Source: Malurus cyaneus samueli (lineage: Eukaryota; Chordata; Aves; Passeriformes; Maluridae). Taken from it: a stretch of 64,000 bases of DNA. The notes below the pieces were generated by a model, which had not been told where the DNA came from, made no database searches, and saw only the letters and a program-made list of their open reading frames with translations. Positions 37,607 through 50,220 of the stretch are shown piece by piece. The stretch's first letter is position 1; the number at the start of each line of letters is the position of its first letter. Made by a program: the position numbers and the translations under genes. The stretch covers positions 48,301,195 to 48,365,194 of the forward strand of contig CM019237.1 of the NCBI GenBank assembly GCA_009741485.1, in the 5' to 3' direction.

Positions 37607-40089
37607 GTTCATGAAGCATAAAGTGCAGGCCACCCAAATCAAGTCAATAGCATCCTCCAAGATGGTTGAAGTATTGGGTTTAAGACTCCAATTTAACCTT
37701 CTTTAGGAGCAGGGTTTTTGCACAGGTACACTCAAAAAGTTTCTGTTCTGTGGGTTGTACACTAAGAATTTTAGAGGAAAAATCAGCTTTCCAGCAAGTG
37801 TTGGACCATGAGATCTGCTAAAATAGTAAGGAAAATCCCAAAGGGTGAGAAAGAAATCCCCTTAGGGTGAACATCCTGTATATGCAGTCTGTCTCATATG
37901 GTTAAGTGCTCTTTGGAATAAGCAGAGGAGTTCTTTTCTAAAGCTTTGTTTTCCAACATCAGCAGGAAGGAGAAATATGTTAAACATGGTCAGTGCTGAA
38001 ATTCTCATCTTGTCTTTGTGTCTGTTCAGTGTGATTTACAGCAGATTGATCCAAATGGTGACTCATGGGCCACTCTGGCTTGTGTCATGATTCCATTCAT
38101 TCTCCCACCTTTTTCTCAGAGAAGATGGACAATGACTCTTTTGGACTAGAAAGTCAAATGGCAGCTGTTTATAGCAAAACCTGTAACCAGAGCAATACTG
38201 GTGAAAAGTGATAGGAATTAAAAGGTGGCATGCCTCTCATTATCTGTTTCATGTGTTTCATGTCACAGAACGTACATCCTCTGCAGCCCCATCATTGTAT
38301 ACATAAAAGAAAATAATAATGTTACATATATTAAACTAAAATCTTACCAATTTCACTGGCTGTTCTGTACCGAGTACCTAATTCACATGCCTTTTTTTTT
38401 TAATTGCTTATTTTAAGTTTGCTAGGACAGTGGTTTCCCAAGTGTCATGTAAGTTGATTGTAGGAATAGGATCCTATTAAATTTTAGCTTTTGCTTTTGA
38501 TGCTGTAACTGTCTTTGAGGGTATCAGTGCCACAGTATTCAGGTCCAAGTGAAGGAAGTTAGTTGTTCTTACCCTGTTGGACATCTTTTCTCAACTTTAA
38601 TCTGCTATGCTGTCTGCCGTAATTTGGAACCCCTTTTCAAGGCAGATCTGTAACTAAAATGAAGAGTTACTGCAGATCAGGAGAGAGGTGGCTTGGCAAA
38701 GCTGGGCGAGATTAGCATAGTGCAGGCTTTCTTCTTCAGCCAATGATGCAGTTTCCTCATTTTGTGCAACTTGCAAATAATGTAAGAATAAATAAATATA
38801 TAAAATTTTAAGTATTGGTAATTACAGCTTTTTTTCTTAGAATAATTTACTGGGAATTATGTACTGTTTAGACCTGGGTTACATTAGCGGTGCTGCATTC
38901 CTCAGTGACAGGACTTTTCCTCCCCAGAAAAGCAATCTGAAACAAGCAAATTTAAGCATGTAGACAACACATTCATTCTTCCCAGTCACCTTCTTTGAAC
39001 TGCTTCAAATTAGTCCACATGTTCCCAGAGTCTCTGCTGCAGGGTGTTTGGATGACTGAGAAAAACTCAAGAATTTTGCATAGTGGTACTTTCTAGGCTC
39101 TTAAAGATATTTAGGGAACGGGGGAAAAAAGTTGTGTTATACTGATTTTATATAGGTTTTCTCTTGTGTTGTCAGATCCCTTGAGTAATTATCCTGATAA
39201 ATAGGGCACCATTTTTTTTTTATTTGCCAACTGCAGAGGTCCGAAGACTATACGATTAGTGTATAAAGCTATTATGTAAATCCTCTTTGCCCCAGTTTAA
39301 GTTAATGCTCTACATATGGCATGCCTGGTAGGATGAAAATTCATGTTTGCTCCTTACCCAACCAATGCATAACCATGCTGCTCTTGGTGTGTTGCTACAG
39401 TAGGAGAGCTGGTCAAGGGGTTTGTAAAGCACTGAAGCAATCATTTTAGTTTTTCATGTGCATGATACAGATAACTCACTCCTTCTGTGTTTTAGCAGTG
39501 ACATGAGACTTCTGTAAATAGCACATGTTCAGAAATAGGACATCTCCCACCCCCATTAGCTATGAAATCAAGGTAATGTAGCTATTTAATTTTAAAACAA
39601 AAAGCAGGAGCAAATTTCAGCACTAGTGGCAATCCAGAATTGTGATCTGAGATAAGGGAAAAATGTATTTCTATTTCTTGACAAGAGATCAGATTACTAG
39701 TTAAGATAAGAAAACAGAAATAAGGGTGACTAAGACACCATGCCAAGATGACTGATAGGAGATGAACAGAGGGTTTTCTTGTTTTTCTTTTGGAACAGTA
39801 CTTCAAGATTTTTCAGTAGTCTCAGAATTTCTGAAAGGGAAGAGTATGATTGGTAAAAGTAGTTTACAGGGTAGTGTGCTGATAGTTGAAGAGTTTGAAA
39901 GAAGTTTTGTAATGCTGTATGCATTTTTTTAATGTATAGAATAATCACGTTTCAAGAATTCATTGATTATGCAGCTGAGAAAGGAGAGTCACACCTTGGT
40001 CATTCTGCTGGAAATTCTAGATTCATATCACATTTACCTGTGTCTCACAAACTGATACAGAGGGGGAATAAAAAATAATCCAAGTCAAA
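37607..40089. other. AT-rich noncoding sequence
   Basis: No gene or recognised repeat. A minus-strand frame at 39,582-39,806 is a chance frame by composition. T runs lie near 38,392-38,401 and 39,211-39,221. Confidence 0.6.
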
Positions 40090-40373
40090 GAAGGGAATGG
40101 AAGGCAAGTATGAAGTCCTGCACCTTGCATGGAATTAACTCGTGCAGTAACTACAGGATGGGGACAGACTGGGTGGAAAGTAGCTTTGCAGAAAACGACC
40201 TGGGGACCCTGCTTGATGAGGAATTGTTCAAAGAAAGCCAATTGCCTGCTGGGTTGTATTAGCAAGAGTGTAGCCAGCAGGGGAAGGTAGATCGTTATTC
40301 CAGTCTGTGCAGTGTTTGTCCGAGTGTGTGTGCAGTGCTGGACCTGAGATGGGGCTCCACAGCACGAAAAGCC
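40090..40373 (+). mobile_element. CR1 LINE ORF2 C-terminal-region fragment, plus strand
   Basis: 'atgaagtcctgcacctt', 'gcagtaactacaggatgggg', 'gtagctttgcagaaaacgac', 'ctggggaccctgc', 'gttgtattagcaagagtgta' and 'gccagcagg' follow in the order of the CR1 segment after the reverse transcriptase (usual words: aagtcctgcacctgggg, agtacaggttgggg, agagcagctctgcagagagg, acctgggagtcctgg, gcattaggaagagtgttgcc, agcaggtcg). It stops near 'ggggctcc' before the 3' end. Frameshifts and substitutions make it noncoding. Confidence 0.85.
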
Positions 40374-41694
40374 ACACTTGCATGTGTGTAGTGGTGCACT
40401 ACCAATAACCTTTGTGTAGATTTAGGGGATTCTGATACTTAAGCAGATTAATACGGATAACGAGGTTCTGTATTCCAGCTACCTGTGTCGATTGTCCACA
40501 TGCTTACCCTGACTCCTGACAGAATACAGTGTGGCAGCTTCTTCAGTGGAGGACTGAAGTGCCTCACATCTACCGTGTTTTAGCATCGGATACAAACGTG
40601 GGTACTTGCTTGTTTCTCAGTAGTTGATACATGTTTACTACCTGCCTCCTGGTAACCTGTGCGCGCATCACAGTTGAGAATGAATCTATTTAGTTGTACC
40701 TTGCAGCAGCATAGCTGCTTTCTAAATTATTCAAGTTCATGTTAGTATTTTCGTCATATATTCACTGCCATGAAAGAATGACCAAAATCTATTCAAAGCC
40801 AGTGATGTGAAGATGTAGTTTTATGTATGAAAATATACAATATATTCAAAAGCTCCACAGCTGCTGCACGGACACCTCTTACTTCTTTATAAATATTTTT
40901 GCTAGATCTCCACAGCCCAGGTTTCAGATTGAAGGATGTACCTTAAACTTCCTTTTCTTTGTTAGGATTAATTCAGTGATTTCCAGTGGTGGATGAGATT
41001 GTTCCTGTTTTTAGAATAGCCTTCAACACACATTCAGGACTGAAGTTTGTCACCAATGCAGAAGAGTAAATCTCTTTCTACCGAAAGTCAAAACACACAG
41101 TAGACAGCTCTGTAACTCAGTGTAATGAGAAGATGAGAAAGGAAACATGAAAACACCATAGAGAAATGATTGGGTGGTGATTAGAGGTAATCTGCATCTG
41201 GCCTGAAACCTAAATGAATGCTCTGCTGTTGTTTACAGTAAAGATGATAATGCAGAGTGTGTAAGGAAGGCAAGCTAGCTCTTGGGAAGGGGTGTATATA
41301 TAGATGTGGAAAGTACCATTTCTGAGGCAAAAGCAAACTGCAAAGAATTTAATGTGTTGGAACTGAACAGGCCTGATAATCCCTACCTCAGAATATTGAA
41401 GTAACCAGCCCATGAAATTGTAAATCTACTGGTTAGGATTTTTTTACAATTTGCAGATAAGAGTTTGTTCTGTATGGCTGGGAAAGGGTAGATGTGGTGT
41501 CTTTCTTTAAAATCAGAACAGAGACATTTCACTGACTGCATTCCCCTTGTTAATTTGATCTCAGTGCATTAGTTTAGAAAATACTTTGAGGAAGGGAGTG
41601 CTTGGAGGTGAACAGAAAATGACATTAAATTCATCAGGAGTTTATCAAGAGAGGTGCTACTACCACACTAATCTGCTATCCAACATGACAACTA
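40374..41694. other. AT-rich noncoding sequence
   Basis: No gene or clear repeat. A TATA-containing stretch (gtgtatatatagatg) near 41,292 has no supporting promoter context. Confidence 0.55.
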
Positions 41695-42080
41695 ATTTTT
41701 TTTAAAAGGAGCAGGAGTCCTTATTTATCTGGATTTCAGCAAAATGTGATGCACTGTTACATGGGAAAATACTAGTGAAGATTAAACAAAATGAAGTTCA
41801 GGAAGTAGTGAAAGGTGGCAAGAGAAATTATTGATGATGCAGAGCACTGGAATAGTACAGAAATGCTGGACAGGAAGAGAAGATGCATAATATGGATAGC
41901 ATGCAAATGTAACACTTGCAAATGCTGTTGTTTGAAAATGTTTTATGAAGGGAAAGAATGGTATATGGCTGTTAGCTGCGAGGTGATTATGATCTGTGTG
42001 TGTGATGCAGTCCTAAAGGATGGCAAATGTGATCTTGAAAAGGATGAGGCAGGAAAGTTGTTTTTTTCAAAATCAGGAAG
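41695..42080 (+). mobile_element. Possible ancient LINE (CR1-like) reverse transcriptase traces
   Basis: At about 41,720-41,755 the plus strand reads GVLIYLDFSKM, resembling motif A of CR1-type reverse transcriptases (VYLDFSKAFD), and 'acatgggaaaatactagtga' after it resembles the usual 'HGKILVKI' continuation. At about 42,015-42,050 RMANVILKR resembles the upstream WKVANVTPIFKKG motif, but it lies downstream here, so the order is wrong for one intact element. It is either two rearranged fragments or partly chance similarity. Confidence 0.35.
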
Positions 42081-45000
42081 TACTGAAACTATTGTTCTTC
42101 TGTAGCACAGTGCTTCTCTGCAATGCTGTACATCCCAGAACACTACATACTGTGTTTAGAAAAGGTGATTGTAATGTGGGAAATGAGCAGAGGAGAGGTA
42201 TTGCTTTGGCTTGTCTGGTTATTGAAGTAGTGGCAGAGGAGTGTTATGCTGCCTTCTGTGAATGTGTTGTGGAGAGAACAGCAGAGCACTGGGGAGCGCT
42301 ATGCATGCTGAAAGCAAATACAGTGCCATCCTTGAGATCTAAACACTGCCAAAAGTACTTTTGTGGACTATGAGATATCTAAATGTTTAATGTTCTGTAA
42401 AAGGTTCAAGATCATATCTTTTAGGTCTGTTACAAAGACTACTAAATTAGGAGATTTGCATGTTTTCCTAGAAGGGACAGCATTGCTGTTTTTGGAGAAT
42501 AGGATGTTTCTACTCTTCCTCATTTGACTTGGTAGCAGGAAAAATTACTGTTGCAAAGTTAGGATTTTACTTGGCTAGAGATGTACAAAATAGATGTCTG
42601 TTTAGGGGATTATCTGGATAGTTGTGTTATTTATTTGAAGGAATCTCTTTTCAACTCTGAACTATAAACAGAACTGAGAGAGTTCTTGAATCCCTTCTTC
42701 CTGATGTTCTAATTTGGCATTCATTCAGGGTGGTGAGGAAGCTCAGATCTCTACTTTGATGATATCCCTCAACTAGTTGCTTTTCAGACTCCTGTCTGAT
42801 ACCACTTCACAGATCTTCTGGGTTTTATGTCAGTAAACAGTTGTCATACCCCTGACTAAATTTCTCTCTCTTTTTCAATGGTTCAATTTTCAGTCACTTC
42901 TAATGTTGAAACACTATTTGTTCTGCTAACCACAGTGCTCTATAGTACACTGAGCATGGAATTTAAATGTAAAACAGGATGCTTCATAAACAGCTGAACT
43001 AATGAGGACTGATTTTCTATTGAAATGTATCCTGTTATCCTAATTTACCTCTCTACAAAACATTCAGAGATCCCACTCATATCACCTACTTACTTGGAGA
43101 ATTAACAACAGACAAGGTGGTTAGTGCAAACCCATTTACATGCTAAAGTGCTGGATAAAGATTGAGGTGTAATTACCTTCCTTCACAAGGAATGCTCACT
43201 TTGTTCTTCTTCCTATACTCTCTTAGTCATCGATTTCACAAAACTAGCAAGAATTTCATCTATAGAAAATGCTGACACTGTCAAATTTAGATGAAATTAG
43301 CCATAAGTTATGAATGGGAAATACCTAGAGAGACAAGCATTCCTTTTCACAAAAAAAAAGAAGTTGAAGACTTTCAGAGGAAACAAATCTGCCGTCACTT
43401 CAGATCTCAAATCCTAGCTAATGGAAGAGGTGAAAGTCTCTATGTGTCCTCCATCACAAACGATTTTTAAAATACAGCTCTGAAAATTTTCTTGAGGAAA
43501 AAAGATGATGCAGAAAGTTGTCTGGTGCAGTAGAGACAAGTTCTGATTATGTCTCTCCATCTTGATCCTCTGTGCTAGATACTTGCAGGCAACAGAAGCA
43601 TTTCTTTGGACACATTGAGGTACGCAGCTTATTTGAATCCTATTTCAGACAATAGGAGTAAAGGACTGACAGACTTGTAGGTATTCTAGACAATCGGAAA
43701 AAGACAAAGGAGACTGGAGGATTATAAAGGACTTGTTTTTCCCTCAGTCTGAATTATATAGCCAGGATCTGGATTTTTGCTTACTTACATTGTTGCTGTA
43801 TAACACTAAATTGACAGATTCCACTGGATCTGCACTGTATTTGGTGAAAACTAAAAATCAGATACTATTTTACCATTCTGGTCAATGCTCTCAGTCAACT
43901 GATCCATCATTCTCTAAGCTAAGGTAATGATAAAACTGAATGAAAGAAGAAACATATTGAGGCAATTGGGCTCAGAAGGCCGGCTTTCTGCTTTTTCTCC
44001 TCAAAGTGGACACGCTGTTGATGTTCTTTTAAAAGTGCTTATGATACATGAAATATCTAATGTTTTTTAGGAGTGTATTTCCTGCACCTAAAAGTACTGC
44101 GTGTATAGTGTGTACATTTTAAAAAGTCAACTCACTTATTGACACAAGTGTGAACACAGTAGACTTAAACAGGTTGTGTATGTTTTATTTAATATGAATG
44201 CAAACTGTGTACATACAGAGTAAGAAGTATGTATGAATAGTGTATGTTTCTCTGTATAATCTCTGTGCATAATTCTGTGATTGCTTAGGTGGGTTGGATG
44301 GTTTTGGAGGTGATGAGACACAAACAAGATTTTGTATTATGCTTCCAAATAATGGGATGCTTTTTAAAAGACTCCTATTTTTGAAATTCTGGGTTATTTG
44401 AAAATGAAAATATTTAAGATAAATTTTGCTTACTTGATTTTTGCAGACAATGCACATTTTCCATGTTAGCAGAAGCCAGTTGTAACAGTTAACATGAAAA
44501 TGAAATCCTCCATTTCCTCTGTGTTTTGAATTTACCGAAATTACCAAGTGACTTGTACTGATTTAGACAGTTTGAGTATTTTTTTCTCCCCAAGTGCTTT
44601 TTGGAGCAAGAATCAGGAAGGCAGGAAATGGGACAGAGAGAATGTGAATCCTTTGATCCTTTTGGCTGGGTTGGAGCTGGCTCTGAAACAGTTAAACAAG
44701 CAGGAGAGTTCCTAGAAGTCTTCATGCACTTGCCTGTAGAATTCACATAACTGTTGTTTCTGGTATTGATGGTCTTTTTGGGTGTAAAGAGAGCAGGTAT
44801 GGTTTAGAACACAGTATGATACAATTATTGTTGTCCTCCTAAATTCTCATCTCACCTTGTCTGTAGATTTGCTGATGATCCCAGATGATCTCTGCCTCAG
44901 GTTTCTCTTCTGTTTGGTGGATGACATTGCTTTGACAATGCAATGAGCAGTAGTCAGGAGAGGTTTGTGAATAAGCAGGGAAATTGAAATTTCATTTTTT

Positions 45001-48000
45001 TAGGCAACGTGTATGTTGCAAGGGGAAAGAATCCATGTTTGGTAGTCATGGGCAAGTATAAAACAGCTGTTGCAGAAAATTAATTTTCAAAAATTCACTT
45101 GCTTCTAAAGACCAGGAAAGACTCTCAGTCTTGAATGTAGGTAGCTCTAGAACAGTACCATTGTTTAAAATTTAAGCTTACATTTTTTCTTCTGTTCACT
45201 TTGCTGATATGTACAGAAAGGAGCAGACATTGACTCAGGCTGTTTTTTGTTTGGCTTCATTTTCATGAAGGGATTAAATTAAACTATTTAAATATAAAGG
45301 ATATATATACACACATTGCATTGTGGGTCTTAGAAGCTTTTTCATGCTTTGATTGCACAGACAGCTCTGTATGAATGATTCTTGGAAGAAGGATGGTTAA
45401 GTGGTAAAGGTTCTTGCTTGCTTTAGCAAGAGGATTGCTTAAAACAGTTATTGAACTATGATTCTACTTCATGCTTCTAATAGAAAACTTCAGCTTGAAA
45501 ATTAAGATTGGAATTCAAATACCTTTTGGAAGAAAATTGAGAGCAAACTGCTGTTTTCAGAACAATTTTTAACAGTGTTCATTGTTGTTCTGTTTTCCTC
45601 TAGGTCAGTAGCAAAACATCCTTTTTTAGTGAGTCTGTAGCTAGGCTTGTACTGAGCATTTCTGGAGATCTCAATTTTATGTGTTATCTAAACAATGCTA
45701 GGGTAGAAATGGAAGCTTTTCACACATGGATAAAACAAACTCTTCATATATTTGGGAAATTGGCCAAATACAATGAAGGTTACTTGGATAACCTTTACTC
45801 TGTCACTGCAGTGCTGCCAGCTTCTCACATCCTGCTTAGCTGATCCCATGGACCTTGTTTTGGATAGCAAGTCTTCAATGAACTGGTTTGCAAAGGGTCA
45901 GATAAATTTTTGTAAGACTGCAGATGTCTAAAATTAGAAAAGTTGCCGTAGATTTTCTGCACTGTAAGCGAAGATTTATATAGAGTGTGTGTTAGTCGTA
46001 TCCATGTTTTGTTTTCAGTGTTCTTAGTATCTGCTTTGCAGTGCTATTTAATCTGTGTACTATGAGAAGTTTGTAGAAACTACAGAGGTACAGCACAAAA
46101 CCTTCCCTAGTATCATCTTGTTAAAATCAGAGGGTGAATGGTCCAAAAATTAAAAAAAAAAATCAAAACAAAACAGTGGACAACAGAACCTTTCAACAGA
46201 CAATTTCAGAGGCACATAAGATCTTTGCTGTAGGAACATGTGCTTTCTTGATAGTTCTTGCTTTTGAGTGATCATGCAAGAATGAATGAAGGATTTCACA
46301 TTGGCAGAAAATGCCCAAAAGATACTGAAGTTATTAGGGACAACGAAAAGTAATTGCACAAACTTTGTTTCTTTAGGAACCTTAATTAAAAACACAGGTG
46401 AAGTTCTGTTTTAACAAGGTAGTAGTGTGTATTTTGCTCATGACATGCTTTTTCTAAGAAGAATGAGAACATTGTAATATTCTTGTAACAGTGTTATTCT
46501 AGTTCTGTTTTGTGTTCTGGAAGCATTTTTTGTCTGTTTGTTTATTGAACCTTACTCCACCACAATTTTTTTTTTCCTCAGAATTCCTTTGAATTCTCTT
46601 CTGTTTTTCTAAACAGGTAAAATTGGCTGTATTTATGTTAGTTTATATTTTATTGTCCCTGTGGACTGTAATGTGTGTTGAGCTTATAAACCCTTTGGAC
46701 TGCACAGAGACCTGATTGCACAACCAGACCTTTTAATCATGACACTCCACTGGAATAAATATTTAAAAATGCACACCGTTTATACTCTTAATGCCAGAGG
46801 CAAGCTCATGCTCACATTGTAATGTGAGAGGTGATTAATGCAGAAATTGTACATGTGTTACTATACATACAAGGGATTTTTCTTCTACTTAATGTTGGTG
46901 CTCATTATTTGTGCTCTTAAAGTGGTTAATACTCTTATCTTTGATAGACTACAAGCATAGAGAGGAAATCAAATGGATGTGAAATTATTTTCCCTCAGAA
47001 ATTGTCAACAAAGAGCTATTCTCTCACTAGATCATGTATATCAATTTTCTTGCAAAACATAACAGGAAAGTGTGATTTTTTTTTTTTTAGTTCCTTTGAT
47101 TGTTTTTCAAAATGTACTGTTGCAGTGAAATATGAGATTTTAAGTAGGCATTGATTGTTTACTTTGATTACATGCAAATAGTATTATTGGATTTCCCAGA
47201 AACATAAGACTTTGTACACACATGTACATAATTCTGTAATGATCAGACAAATGCAAATAGCCTACTTGATTTACTTTTTTTTTTTTTTTAAGTAATAGGA
47301 ATTTGGGTTGGTCTTCCTAACTTCTTTGGTAGGACTTATTATACTGCTGAAGTTAGGATAGGGAGGAAAGTATGCAGCCCTTTCGTTTTCCTCTTAGCCT
47401 TAAGATTTGGGTCGCCAGGGCAGAGGACTGGGCCGGGAAGAGACTGACTACACAGACTGGCCATCTAAACCTTACAATATATCATCCTTCAAGTACAGCA
47501 GCATCTCAGAGGAATCCTAGTGCTTCATATACATCCATCAGTTTTGGCTGAGCCTTAATTTTAGGGCTTTTTGAGTTGCCAGAAATCAAACTGCTGTGAT
47601 AGCAACTGATAAGTGTTATAATGAGCGATTTGTAAGAAACATGGTAATAATGACAGGTTTGAAATGGGGTGACTGAAAGGGCAGTTGGATGGTATTTATC
47701 TGTTCTCCACATATGGTAAACAATCTCTGTTAACCCCCAAAATAACTCTTGGGCAGCTGCTGCTCTTTCAGCTGTTCATTAGCTGCTACAGGAGAAGCCC
47801 CAGGACTGGCAGGGAATGTTGCCCTATCTGCAGCAGTGGGTACCTCCTGCTTAAGCAAAGCTACTGAATGTTGATTCTGGTTAGGTATTTACATGCCCCA
47901 GATCTGACTGTGACATGTGAAAATTGAAGTTCTCTGTAATTAGGACAAGGTGCAGAAGCGACAGGCTTAGGAGTGAGCCAAAGGCGGCTGTTTTACACCT

Positions 48001-49600
48001 CTTCTGCTAGCAATGGAATATTATTTAAGTTAGGAAAGTTGTTATTTTTTTCTCCCCTGTCCTAAATGTTACCCTTTTGAAGGCGGTTGCTCCTTCCCCA
48101 TCCCCAGTGTTGTTTTGGCATTTGGATATGGGAAGGAATTGTTCCATTACAAACAAAAATATATCTATTAACAGTAAATTAAGGTTAATACATTTCATTG
48201 TATACATTACACATTTTTAAAAGGTTTTGTAGAAATAATTTTAATCAGGTAAATCACAGTCCTGAATTAATTTCTTGTCATGCAGAGGATTTTATCAATA
48301 TGAATCCATGTTTCCTGACTGGAAAAAAGAATTCATAAGAAAACCTGAAAAATTATCTTGTCGTCTGAGAGGGCTTCCATTTTTCCATCTCTGGCAGTTG
48401 TGCCTTACTAACAGCATGGCTTTGGGATCTTACAAAAACCTGTGCCACGCATGGTGATTTTCAGTCTTTCCAGACTGAATTCTCATGTAAATAGTTTTAC
48501 AAAATAATTTCCAGTACCTTTTATCCTGTTTGATCTGGTCTTTAGATAAGGAGAGAACTGCAGCATTTATTCATATGAATAGACCCTTGGCTAACCTTGT
48601 GGCCACATGTCAGTAGTTATGATACATGATTTCTATTCAGTAAATCTATTTTGTCTTGGAGAGTGCATGAGGCTTCTTTCCACTTTCTTGAAGACTGAAA
48701 CAAATGCATTTCATGAGCTCTAGGTGAATTTTATGTATGTGCTGATAATCTGGTCAAGCCATCAGCAGTTTGTCTCTTAGTTTCAGTGGATCGAAACTGG
48801 GATCAAATTGTAATTTTTTCCTAAGACTTTTTTTTTTAGTATCAGAACTGATAAGACATTGTAGAAAATGAAGAAAATAAAATTCTGCTGCAATTCCAAG
48901 ATTCTGAAGGAAGGATCCAGCTTATTATCTTTCTACCTAATGCTTAGGTAGAATACTGGATTGAGGGTGTTCTAGAATTGACACACTAACTGTTGTTCTA
49001 GAACTGTCAGCCTTCCTAGCAATGCTGAAGTTGAGGTTTGAAACCATAAGGAAAACAAAATGTACATTTCAAGCTCTATTAAAACATGATTTAAAGAAAA
49101 AAAACAACCATGTATAATGTAAGAGTGGTTTTGGGGTAAACCACAACAGAATTTGTGTTTACCAGTGTCTTTTTTTCCCCGAAGTGGTTTACTCTCCCTC
49201 ATCTCTCCTCATTTCCCCCCACCCCCCACCCTCTCTTTAACATGACTTTTCTGCAGGAGTGGAATTGCCTCTGTGGTCAAAAAGCGTTTTCTCAAGGACT
49301 GGTCTCAGCCTCTAGTTATCTTGTTGGAAAGTAGAGATATATCAAGCCTGATCTAGTGTATTTGCAGGCTTGTTTTACTGATCCTTGGGAAGTTCTGCTC
49401 TCCCCTTTTTTCACAGACTGTGAAAAGGACTGCACTGACAATAGGTAATATTGAGCCTTTTATTTAACTAGGAGATGCAGAAAACACATGCACAGTTTTA
49501 TTTGCAGGTTCAAGGCCAATACTCTGAACTGTGTTGACTCCTTCAGTGAGGTAGTTGCTTTTTTCTTCTACACTGGAAGGTAGAAATGGCCATAGCAGAC
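42081..49600. other. AT-rich noncoding sequence
   Basis: No gene, RNA gene or clear repeat. An 8-bp perfect inverted repeat with a 2-base loop (ctcacattgtaatgtgag) lies at about 46,812-46,829. A/T runs occur near 43,351, 46,150 and 47,276-47,291. Minus-strand frames of 85-120 codons at 44,185-44,746 are histidine-, lysine- and threonine-rich with no known domain. Confidence 0.6.
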
Positions 49601-50220
49601 AAACTGGATCATTTTGAAAAAGCAAAGTTATGGACCTCATATGGAAGATGCACCATTCAGTAAAACTGTGTGGTATTTCTCCAGGGCAAAGTGTCTAAAT
49701 ACAAATGTCTGCTGTTCCACTGTCTGTGTTCTTGCATGTTGTGATACCATCCCCATTCATCACACCAGTGATGTAACAACATGGTCCATATCATGCACTT
49801 CATTGTTCATACTTCCTGTCTCATCTTGGAATGCAAAAAAAAGGTTTTCCAGTGCACAGAAGGGTTTGTTTCAAATGTTGTTCTGTTCCCTTGAGGAAGA
49901 AGGACAGACAGCTCCATCCATGCCTGAAGTACTTTGTTTAATAGATCATCTCTCCAAGACACATTTTGAAAGGGTGCAGCCTTAAATACAGTGCTGTCAA
50001 GGAGAGGTATGGCTACAACTTTTATTACTGCTACTTGCAAGAGCAAAGAGATAAAGCACTGGAAACATGCAATAACAATGGACAGACATGTTGTTCTGAT
50101 GCATGCTACTGTAGCTGCAGTCACTGAGTTTTTGTTAGTGGAAGATGCTTCCCAGAGTATAGTGGCGTATCATAGTGAAAATGCTTATTGGAGGAATTAT
50201 GCCATTTGAAAACTTTGTTA
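49601..50220. other. Unrecognised segment with open frames on both strands
   Basis: Plus-strand frames at 49,614-49,985 (123 codons) and 49,991-50,209 (72 codons) overlap a minus-strand frame at 49,807-50,124 (105 codons). Base composition is more balanced than the flanks. No domain or family is recognisable. It may be a decayed transposable element or retrocopy, or simply a stop-poor stretch. Confidence 0.3.

Noticed and set aside
41285..41310. TATA-like 'gtatatatag' as a promoter
   Set aside because: It is isolated in AT-rich DNA with no initiator, CpG island or downstream exon.
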